Program-made: the position numbers and the translations under genes
Assembly (NCBI GenBank): GCA_007128275.1
Contig: SKXR01000127.1
Span: forward strand, 1 to 5,575
Length of the DNA stretch: 5,575 bases
DNA from: Kiritimatiellia bacterium
GTDB lineage: Bacteria; Verrucomicrobiota; Kiritimatiellia; SLAD01
Reading direction: 5' to 3'
Part shown: positions 1-5,071 of the stretch, piece by piece
Position numbering within the stretch: the stretch's first letter is position 1
Layout: every line of letters begins with the position of its first letter
Notes under the pieces: generated by a model
The model's input: only the letters and a program-made list of their open reading frames with translations
The model's database searches: none
What the model was told of the DNA's origin: nothing

Positions 1-19
1 ACGACGACTAGAGAAGAGA

Positions 20-147
20 GGAAGTAAGAAGTCGAAAGTCAGAAGTGAGAAGTAGGACAAGGAGTAGTCGCAGGCTGATCGGCACATAGAACGCATCATC
101 CATCCCACTTACCACTTATAATTTCATACTTCTCACTTCTTACTTCA
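20..147. repeat. Paired inverted heptamer-repeat arrays upstream of the BMC operon
   Basis: Positions 20-54 are five in-phase 7-base units of the type AGAAGTR, three of them degenerate. Positions 106-147 are six in-phase units of the opposite orientation (YACTTCT-like). The arms pair: 41-54 is a perfect 14-base inverted repeat of 127-140, and 21-32 pairs with 135-146. About 51 bases separate the arrays. The same design recurs at 2234-2313. It could fold into a long hairpin in RNA or DNA. Its function is unknown; it is either a dispersed intergenic repeat or a leader structure of the operon mRNA. Confidence 0.75.
117..122 (+). promoter_or_regulatory. Possible -10 box of the BMC operon
   Basis: A perfect TATAAT lies about 47 bases before the aldehyde dehydrogenase start, inside the right-hand heptamer array. 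No recognisable -35 box is found 16-18 bases upstream, and the operon probably starts left of the window, so this would at most be an internal promoter. The match may be chance. Confidence 0.25.
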
Positions 148-151
148 CACG

Positions 152-168
152 TTCCCGAAGGGAAGCAC
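152..168 (+). promoter_or_regulatory. Ribosome binding site of the aldehyde dehydrogenase, within a small hairpin
   Basis: The purine run AAGGGAAG at 158-165 lies just before ATG 169 and is the only plausible Shine-Dalgarno sequence. Its GGGAA part (160-164) is an exact inverted copy of TTCCC at 152-156 with a GAA loop, so the site could be partly masked in the mRNA. The stem is only 5 base pairs, so an effect on translation is uncertain. Confidence 0.4.
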
Positions 169-1623
169 ATGGCAACGTTATCCGATCAAGACATTGACGC
201 AATTGCACGGAAGATTGTAGCGGATTTGGGAGGATCATCCGGTGGAGGCGGGGCCTCCGCGCCCGCCGCTCCCCCACCCGCCCAGGGCGTCCCGTCGGGG
301 ATGGGCATTTTCAACACCGTGGACGAAGCGGTCAACGCCGCGCGCGCCGCGTTTCCCGTGTATGCCGCGCTTCCGCTCGAACGCCGCAACAAGATCATCG
401 AGAACATCCGCGCGACGATGCGCGAAAACAAGACGGCGCTCGCCAAATCCGCGCACGAAGAAACGGGACTGGGCCGATTCGAAGACAAGATCGTCAAGAA
501 CGAGCTGGTCATCGAAAAGACGCCCGGCACCGAAGTGCTCCATCCTATCGCCCAAACGGGCGATCACGGGTTGACGCTCACGGAACCCGCGCCGTACGGC
601 GTGATCGGCGCGATTACGCCCTGCACGAACCCGACCTCGACGATCATCAACAACTCCATCGGCATGCTCGCCGCCGGAAACGCCGTGGTTTTCAACGTGC
701 ATCCGGCGTCGAAACGCTGTTCCATGGAGACCATCGTCCTGCTCAACAAAGCCATCACGGAAGCGGGCGGCCCGCCGAACGTGGCCGTCGGCGTCGGCAA
801 TCCGACCATTGAAAGCGCGCAGGAGCTGATGAAACATCCCGGGATCCGCATCCTCGTCGTTACCGGCGGTGGCGGCGTGGTCAAGGCCGCGATGGCCAGC
901 GGGAAACGCGCGATCTGCGCCGGTCCCGGCAATCCACCCGTCGTCGTGGACGAAACGGCCGACATGGATCAGGCCGGACGCGATATCGTGCTCGGCGCAT
1001 CCACGGACAACAACATCATCTGCGCCGACGAAAAGGAAGTCGTGGTCGTCGAATCCGTGGCCGATGCGCTGATCAAGTCCATGGTCCACCACGGCGCCGC
1101 GCTGATCGACAAGAGTAAGCTGCGCGCGCTGGAACAGGTCATGTTCACCAAGATGGCCGGTCCGAGAGGCCATGCGGAAATCAACCGCAAACTCATCGGC
1201 AAGAACGCCGACGTCATTCTTTCGCAGATCGGCATGAACGTGCCCAGCACCATCCGGCTCGGTATCGTCGAAGTGGATGTCGACCATCCCCTCATGTGGA
1301 CCGAACAGATGATGCCCATCCTGCCCATCGCCCGCGTATCCAACGCGGACCAGGCCATCGATCTGGCCTTGGCGATGGAAGGTCAGTGCTATCACACGGC
1401 GATCATGCATTCGAAACATTTGGACCGGCTCAGCCGCATGGCGCGCGAGTGTAACTGCAGTATCTTCGTGAAGAACGGACGATCCCAGGCCGGATTGGGC
1501 CTCGGCGGTGAAGGCAGCACCTCCTTCACCATCGCCAGCCCCACCGGCGAAGGAATGACCGGCCCCGTAAGCTTCTCGCGCTGGCGACGCTGTACGTTGG
1601 TTGATCATTTCAGGATCGTTTAA
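169..1623 (+). CDS. BMC-encapsulated CoA-acylating aldehyde dehydrogenase (PduP/EutE family)
   Basis: 484 aa, full length for the family. The expected reaction is aldehyde + NAD+ + CoA to acyl-CoA + NADH inside a microcompartment. Residues 1-20 (MATLSDQDIDAIARKIVADL) form an amphipathic helix typical of an encapsulation peptide, and residues 21-44 are a Gly/Ala/Pro-rich linker to the catalytic domain. The NNIIC motif places the catalytic Cys at residue 285, and the C-terminus RRCTLVDHFRIV is typical of PduP/EutE proteins. ATG 169 is favoured because it keeps the targeting helix and has a purine-rich site before it. The stop overlaps the next start (TAATG). Which aldehyde it uses is not visible in the sequence. 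The deoB gene downstream suggests acetaldehyde from deoxyribose 5-phosphate; propionaldehyde or lactaldehyde cannot be excluded. Confidence 0.93.
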   Translation: MATLSDQDIDAIARKIVADLGGSSGGGGASAPAAPPPAQGVPSGMGIFNTVDEAVNAARAAFPVYAALPLERRNKIIENIRATMRENKTALAKSAHEETGLGRFEDKIVKNELVIEKTPGTEVLHPIAQTGDHGLTLTEPAPYGVIGAITPCTNPTSTIINNSIGMLAAGNAVVFNVHPASKRCSMETIVLLNKAITEAGGPPNVAVGVGNPTIESAQELMKHPGIRILVVTGGGGVVKAAMASGKRAICAGPGNPPVVVDETADMDQAGRDIVLGASTDNNIICADEKEVVVVESVADALIKSMVHHGAALIDKSKLRALEQVMFTKMAGPRGHAEINRKLIGKNADVILSQIGMNVPSTIRLGIVEVDVDHPLMWTEQMMPILPIARVSNADQAIDLALAMEGQCYHTAIMHSKHLDRLSRMARECNCSIFVKNGRSQAGLGLGGEGSTSFTIASPTGEGMTGPVSFSRWRRCTLVDHFRIV

Positions 1624-2234
1624 TGAAGAAATATCCGGCTATTGCAACCCTTGAATTCAAGGACATTGCCGTCGGTATGCACACCACCGACGCCCTGATC
1701 AAGAAGGCCCCCATTTCCCTCGTGAAATGCGGCACGATCAGCCATGGCCGGTATCTGACCCTCATTGCCGGTAGCACCGCCTCCGTTGAAGAGTCCTATC
1801 ACGAGGCGCTGTACTGGGCGAAAGACAACCTGATTGACCATGTATTCCTTCCGGATATCGCCCCCACTTTGCACGACGCCGTATTCGGCAAGCGCGCCCC
1901 CTGCAAGGAAGGCGCCATCGGCATCGTGGAGACCGCCACCACCTCCTGCAACATTCGCGCCTCGGAGCTGGCGTTGAAAGGGACGACGGTGGACCTGATC
2001 GAATTGCGGATCGCGGACAGTCTCCTGCACGGCAAAGGGGTCAGCATTTTCAACGGCGAGTTGCACGACATTGAAGCGGCCATGGACATCGTGGTATCGT
2101 ACTTGGAAGATAAGAAGCATCCGGTCGTGAGCCGCATCATCACGTCGCCGCACGAAGCGCTGGCCGCCCAGATCAATTTCAGCACCTCGTTCGGCGAGGG
2201 CCAACTGACGAATTTGAATGGAGAACTACCGTAA
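1623..2234 (+). CDS. BMC-T tandem-domain shell protein
   Basis: 203 aa with two BMC domains (about residues 5-90 and 95-185). This is the usual size and layout of trimer-forming BMC-T proteins, which build pseudohexameric facet tiles. The second domain opens with the typical AIGIVET, and SPHEAL near its end resembles the RPHEAM stretch of PduT. Aligning by eye, GTISHGRY (37-44) matches the PduT segment that carries the iron-sulfur ligand Cys38. Here that position is Ser40, so a PduT-type cluster is unlikely, although Cys36 is close by. The ATG overlaps the upstream stop by one base, with AGGA at 1612-1615 as a plausible ribosome site. The stop codon abuts a heptamer repeat array. Whether the trimer is single or double layered cannot be told here. 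Confidence 0.92.
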   Translation: MKKYPAIATLEFKDIAVGMHTTDALIKKAPISLVKCGTISHGRYLTLIAGSTASVEESYHEALYWAKDNLIDHVFLPDIAPTLHDAVFGKRAPCKEGAIGIVETATTSCNIRASELALKGTTVDLIELRIADSLLHGKGVSIFNGELHDIEAAMDIVVSYLEDKKHPVVSRIITSPHEALAAQINFSTSFGEGQLTNLNGELP

Positions 2235-2313
2235 GAAGTAAGAAGTGAGAAGTAAGAAGTGAGAAGTAAGGCATGGCCCTCTTTCTACTTACCGCTTCGT
2301 CCTTTTCACTCCG
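2234..2313. repeat. Paired inverted heptamer-repeat arrays inside the BMC operon
   Basis: Five perfect 7-base units AGAAGTR run from 2234 to 2268, the last base alternating A and G so that the true period is 14. They start on the last base of the BMC-T stop codon. After 17 bases, four degenerate units of opposite orientation follow in the same 7-base phase (2286-2313, starting TACTTAC). This is the same architecture as at 20-147, with the same number of left-arm units. It fills almost the whole BMC-T to BMC-P gap. It may be a dispersed repeat, or an mRNA hairpin that separates expression of facet and vertex genes. Confidence 0.8.
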
Positions 2314-2316
2314 CAA

Positions 2317-2323
2317 AAGGGGA
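2317..2323 (+). promoter_or_regulatory. Ribosome binding site of the first BMC-P gene
   Basis: AAGGGGA lies 5 bases before ATG 2329 and fixes that start. It is the best Shine-Dalgarno match among the operon genes, as expected for the only gene here not coupled to its upstream neighbour by overlap. It sits immediately after the inverted heptamer array. Confidence 0.6.
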
Positions 2324-2328
2324 TTGCA

Positions 2329-2613
2329 ATGTTGTTGGGAAAAGTCATTGGAACCGTGGTGCCCTGTGAAGTGTACGAAGGGCTGGCCTCCGTGCCGATG
2401 CTCTGGGTACAACCGCTGGGCAAGGATTTGAAGCCCAAAGGCAAGGCCATCGTCTGCGCCGACTCGACGCGCATGGCCGGCCCGGACGAGATCATCTACT
2501 ACGAAGGCGGACGCGAAGCAGCCATGACCCTAGACCCGACCTTTGTACCCGTCGACCATGCTATTGTCGGCATTGTGGACGAAGTCCATGTTCCGAAAGG
2601 CGGTGGCGCATGA
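2329..2613 (+). CDS. BMC-P vertex protein (EutN/CcmL family), copy 1
   Basis: 94 aa, the usual size of the single-domain family whose pentamers cap the twelve vertices of a microcompartment shell. The N-terminal strand MLLGKVIGTVV and the C-terminal VDHAIVGIVDEV match the family's start and end signatures. The middle is divergent: the canonical small-residue loop (typically GSSAR) reads GGREAAM, around residues 60-66. The gene follows the heptamer element and has its own strong ribosome site. It overlaps the next BMC-P gene by ATGA, so the two vertex proteins are probably translated in a coupled way. Family assignment is secure; which vertices or shell positions it fills cannot be inferred. 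Confidence 0.92.
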   Translation: MLLGKVIGTVVPCEVYEGLASVPMLWVQPLGKDLKPKGKAIVCADSTRMAGPDEIIYYEGGREAAMTLDPTFVPVDHAIVGIVDEVHVPKGGGA

Positions 2614-2885
2614 TCACAGGCGTGGTTTCGGGGAATATCGTCTCGACCATCAACCACCCGTTTTACAACGGGAAGAAACTGTTGATCGTCGATAAGACCG
2701 ACGTGTACGGCAAAACCACAGGCGATTATGTAATCGCGGTTGATTCGGTGGACGCGGGCGTCGGCGACGCGGTACTCGTGGTGGACGAAGGCAACGGGGC
2801 GCGCCAGATCATCGGCGACCCCACCGCCCCCATCCGTTCCATCATCGTCGGCATCATCGATAGTATCGACAGGGTGGACCTATGA
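2610..2885 (+). CDS. BMC-P vertex protein (EutN/CcmL family), copy 2
   Basis: 91 aa. The family pattern is closer to canonical than in the first copy: VVSGNIVSTINHPFYNGKKL at the start, AVDSVDAGVGDAVLVV in the middle, GNGAR at the small loop and SIIVGIIDSID at the end. It would form pentamers at shell vertices, alone or alongside copy 1. It overlaps both neighbours by four bases (ATGA at 2610-2613 and 2882-2885). A modest AAAGG at 2596-2600 lies inside the preceding gene. The clear sequence difference from copy 1 suggests paralogues with separate positions or partners rather than a recent duplication. Confidence 0.92.
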   Translation: MITGVVSGNIVSTINHPFYNGKKLLIVDKTDVYGKTTGDYVIAVDSVDAGVGDAVLVVDEGNGARQIIGDPTAPIRSIIVGIIDSIDRVDL

Positions 2886-4057
2886 GAGCAATTCTAGTTA
2901 TTTTGGATTCCGTCGGCATTGGCGAGGCGCCGGATGCGGATGTCTATGGCGACATCGGTTCCGGGACCCTGCCCAATATCGCCGATGCGGTCGGCGGCTT
3001 GTCCCTCCCCTTCTTTGAATCCATGGGGTTGGGAAATATTCCCGGCTTGTTGCCGAACGGGAAGGCGATCCAAGGCGTCTCACCGGTCGACCAGCCCGGT
3101 GCGTCTTTTGGCGCGATGCAGGAGCTTTCCGAGGGCAAGGATACGATCACGGGCCATTGGGAATTGGCCGGCATCGAAATGAATCCCGGTTTCAGCGTGT
3201 TTCCGCCCGAAACGCCGTCGTTCCCGGACGAATTGATCCAGCCGTTCGTCGAAGGCACGGGCCGCGACGTCCTCGGGAACAAGGCCGCCAGCGGTACGGG
3301 AATCATCAACGAGCTCGGCGAAGAACACGTGAAGACGGGCAAATGGATCGTATATACGAGCGCCGATTCCGTGTTTCAGATTGCCGCCCACGTGGATGTG
3401 GTCCCGCTGGAAGAACTCTATCGCGCCTGTGAACTCGCCCGCGAACTATGCAATCCGTACCGTACCGGCCGCGTCATCGCTCGGCCTTTTACGGGCAAGC
3501 CCGGCGCCTTCGAACGGACCAAGGACCGGCGTGATTATGCGTTTGAACCCAGTGAACCGTTGATCCTGGAACGGGTCAAAGACGCCGGGATCCCGGTGTT
3601 CAGCGTGGGCAAGATCGACGACATCTATGCGCATCGCGGGATCACGGAATCCGACCATACCGGGAATACGGAACTCTCGCAGGAGGCCGTCACCCGTTTC
3701 ACACGCGCAAAAAAGGACGGGTTCATTGTCGCCAATTTCATCGATTTCGACATGATTCACGGGCATCGTCGCGACCCGCAGGGGTACGCCGATGCGCTGG
3801 TCCAAACGGACGCGTACTTTGCGGACTATGTCAAACTATTGACACCCGACGATCTACTGATCATCACGGCCGACCACGGCAACGACCCCACGTTCAAGGG
3901 AACGGATCATACCCGCGAATATGTGCCGTTGATCGTCTATCAACAGGGCCGGCCTTCCCGGAATCTCGGGTTGCGCATCGGCTTCTACGACGTCGCCCAA
4001 AGCATCGCCTCCTATTTCGGCCTCGATCCGATTCCGAAAGGGAAGTCGTTCCTGTAA
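2882..4057 (+). CDS. deoB: Phosphopentomutase DeoB
   Basis: 391 aa, typical length for bacterial DeoB. It interconverts (deoxy)ribose 1-phosphate and 5-phosphate in nucleoside breakdown and belongs to the alkaline phosphatase superfamily with two Mn ions. Visible active-site elements are D9 in ILDSVGIGEAPDA, the phosphorylated threonine in KDTITGHWE (T88), D290 and H295 in DFDMIHGHRRD, D331-H332 in ADHGND and H343 in TDHTRE. These match the Bacillus enzyme's known ligands. The start is fixed by the ATGA overlap with the BMC-P gene and by AGGGTGG at 2871-2877. Neither end carries an extension resembling an encapsulation peptide, so the enzyme probably works in the cytosol and feeds deoxyribose 5-phosphate to an aldolase. 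Its place in the shell operon points to an SPU-type microcompartment. The stop directly abuts the stop of the opposing toxin gene. Confidence 0.96.
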   Translation: MRAILVILDSVGIGEAPDADVYGDIGSGTLPNIADAVGGLSLPFFESMGLGNIPGLLPNGKAIQGVSPVDQPGASFGAMQELSEGKDTITGHWELAGIEMNPGFSVFPPETPSFPDELIQPFVEGTGRDVLGNKAASGTGIINELGEEHVKTGKWIVYTSADSVFQIAAHVDVVPLEELYRACELARELCNPYRTGRVIARPFTGKPGAFERTKDRRDYAFEPSEPLILERVKDAGIPVFSVGKIDDIYAHRGITESDHTGNTELSQEAVTRFTRAKKDGFIVANFIDFDMIHGHRRDPQGYADALVQTDAYFADYVKLLTPDDLLIITADHGNDPTFKGTDHTREYVPLIVYQQGRPSRNLGLRIGFYDVAQSIASYFGLDPIPKGKSFL

Positions 4058-4444
4058 TTAACGCTTACGGCAGGAGGCCTTGAGCCAGAGGGCGTATTCG
4101 TTCTTCCCGATTTCACCGGCGGCCAAGGCGAGGGTCTGGAGGACGACTTCCGTTTCGGGGGCGGTGAATTCCTTGCCGTTGATGCCCAGAAAAGAATAGG
4201 CGGCCATGAATCCCGCGCGCTTGTTGCCGTCCAGAAAAGGATGGTTCTTGACGATGCCGACAGCATACTCTGCCGCCAAGTCATATAATGTCGGGTTGCC
4301 GTATGCAAAACTATGGAGAGGCCTGTTGATGGCCGAGTCCAACAAGCCCTCGTCGCGCACGCCCGCCAAACCACCGAATCGCTGAAGAAGCTCCCCGTGG
4401 ATCGCCAGAATGGCCTCACTTGCTAGCCATGTCGGTTCCCTCAT
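4058..4444 (-). CDS. doc: Doc-type toxin (death-on-curing, Fic fold)
   Basis: 128 aa, the normal length for Doc. The signature HPFLDGNKRAG (H68 to G78) is the Doc variant of the Fic motif: Lys75 replaces the second Gly of the AMP-transferring HPFxxGNGR form. Family knowledge says Doc is a kinase that phosphorylates EF-Tu and halts translation. H68, D72, N74, K75 and R76 are all present, so the toxin looks intact. Its start overlaps the antitoxin stop (ATGA on the minus strand), the standard coupled arrangement. The TAA stop touches the deoB stop with no intervening base. I saw no convincing terminator between the two convergent genes. Confidence 0.92.
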   Translation of the reverse strand: MREPTWLASEAILAIHGELLQRFGGLAGVRDEGLLDSAINRPLHSFAYGNPTLYDLAAEYAVGIVKNHPFLDGNKRAGFMAAYSFLGINGKEFTAPETEVVLQTLALAAGEIGKNEYALWLKASCRKR

Positions 4445-4665
4445 TTGGCCAACTCACGCAGCGCGTTGCGGTAGCGATCCATTCCGCGTCTTGCCACATC
4501 TAGCGTACGCTTGAAGTTCTCATTGCTCGGAGTGATCCGAATCGAATCCTCCGGCGCTTCGGTGATGTACAGTTCCGACCCTTCCCGAACCTTCATGGCT
4601 TGAATGGCTTCCTTGGGTAGCACGATGCCGAGCGAATTACCGATTTTCCGTACTTTGGTTTTCAT
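4441..4665 (-). CDS. AbrB/MazE-type antitoxin
   Basis: 74 aa. Residues 3-47 are a swapped-hairpin AbrB/SpoVT DNA-binding domain, with KVRKIGNSLGIVLPKEAI as its clear signature. The C-terminal part (about 48-74, charged, with FKRTLDVARRGMDRYRNAL) is probably the disordered or helical segment that wraps the toxin. It is the first gene of the pair and overlaps doc by four bases, so it would be made first and repress the operon. Classic Doc partners are Phd-type, so this is an alternative antitoxin pairing; such AbrB-Doc pairs do occur in bacterial genomes. No Shine-Dalgarno sequence is visible before ATG 4665. Confidence 0.9.
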   Translation of the reverse strand: MKTKVRKIGNSLGIVLPKEAIQAMKVREGSELYITEAPEDSIRITPSNENFKRTLDVARRGMDRYRNALRELAK

Positions 4666-4703
4666 AATGTTATAACATACATTATAACGCTCTCGGTTGT
4701 CAA
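4664..4703 (-). promoter_or_regulatory. Toxin-antitoxin promoter and palindromic operator
   Basis: A perfect 12-base palindrome, ATGTTATAACAT, spans 4667-4678. A 7-base inverted repeat (ATAATGT at 4664-4670, ACATTAT at 4679-4685) and a direct repeat TTATAAC (4670-4676, 4682-4688) overlap it. On the minus strand TTGACA (4703-4698) is a perfect -35 box. The best-spaced -10 is TATGTT (4679-4674, 18-base spacer); a perfect TATAAT at 4686-4681 is only 11 bases away. Palindromes over the promoter are expected for autorepression by the AbrB antitoxin. The core elements are seen; their use is inferred. Confidence 0.6.
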
Positions 4704-4746
4704 GGGAGCACGGTCACCGCCAACGGCGAAGAATTGGCGATACGGG

Positions 4747-4799
4747 TAATAGCTTATAGACTATCACACGCGTGCGAGCTAATAGCTTATAAGCTATTA
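4747..4799. repeat. 20-base palindrome plus a decayed direct copy
   Basis: TAATAGCTTATAAGCTATTA at 4780-4799 is a perfect palindrome. At 4747-4766 there is a direct copy with 3 mismatches in 20, all in the right half. The copies start 33 bases apart, close to three helical turns. This looks like a tandem operator for a dimeric repressor, such as those controlling toxin-antitoxin operons, but no gene for such a pair follows. The site could be an orphan remnant or serve the divergent toxin-antitoxin operon about 50 bases away. Confidence 0.65.
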
Positions 4800-4834
4800 A
4801 TCCGCCATTGGATAGTGCTTCATCGGGTTGGTAG

Positions 4835-4855
4835 GGCGAACCGTCCCGGTGAGCC
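4835..4855 (+). repeat. Small hairpin repeat, copy A
   Basis: The head GTAGGGCG (4831-4838) opens a 21-base foldback at 4835-4855. It pairs GGC with GCC (outer) and ACCG with CGGT (inner) around a TCC loop, with a tandem G-A/A-G mismatch between the two stems. Size, loop and head sequence match copies B and C, so it appears to be a diverged member of the same family. Confidence 0.5.
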
Positions 4856-4931
4856 GAGAGCGTGGACGGCGATTGTGCAAATCCAGCCCACCGTGCGCTC
4901 CGTGCTCTCAACATTGGCGCTTGGCTCCGTT

Positions 4932-4964
4932 CTCTGTCCCTAAATTCCCTCTGTCCCTAAATTC
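4932..4964 (+). repeat. Tandem 16-base repeat CTCTGTCCCTAAATTC
   Basis: Two exact copies lie at 4932-4947 and 4949-4964, separated by a single C. The first nine bases, CTCTGTCCC, occur again as the inverted GGGACAGAG at 5085-5093, so hairpins B and C are bracketed by inverted copies of this motif. Confidence 0.8.
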
Positions 4965-4990
4965 TCTCTCTCTTTCACATCCACTCTCCG

Positions 4991-5014
4991 GGACGGCCCG
5001 GAGGACCGTCCTAC
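4991..5014 (-). repeat. Small hairpin repeat, copy B
   Basis: Read on the minus strand from 5014, it begins GTAGGACGG. The stem has 9 base pairs (one T-G wobble) around a TCC loop, with outer arms GGACGG and CCGTCC. It matches copy C at 19 of the first 23 bases, in inverted orientation, and the four differences form two compensating base pairs. Confidence 0.75.
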
Positions 5015-5036
5015 GATTTGCATTCGACGCTCTTCC

Positions 5037-5060
5037 GTAGGGCGGTGCTCCGCGCCGCCT
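5037..5060 (+). repeat. Small hairpin repeat, copy C
   Basis: It begins GTAGGGCGG and folds into a 9-pair stem around a TCC loop, with arms GGCGG (5041-5045) and CCGCC (5055-5059). It is the inverted partner of copy B, whose head lies 22 bases upstream. The pair could also form a larger cruciform in DNA. Confidence 0.75.
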
Positions 5061-5071
5061 ATGCCGGACAG

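Noticed and set aside
20..54. CRISPR-like reading of the AGAAGTR arrays
   Set aside because: Units are 7 bases and contiguous with no spacers, so this is a short tandem repeat, not a CRISPR array.
235..1608. Long minus-strand open frame of 457 codons opposite the aldehyde dehydrogenase
   Set aside because: It lies wholly antisense to a well-recognised enzyme, is rich in His, Gly, Arg and Asp as expected from reversed GC-rich codons, and shows no family motif.
4019..4079. Possible bidirectional terminator from GGCCTC/GAGGCC around the deoB-doc junction
   Set aside because: The arms are 6 bases and about 50 bases apart, and no U-tract follows on either strand.
4714..4943. Short frames on both strands over the TAATAGCTTATA repeats
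   Set aside because: Their repeated AYKLL-type peptides are just translations of the palindromes; no independent sign of coding.
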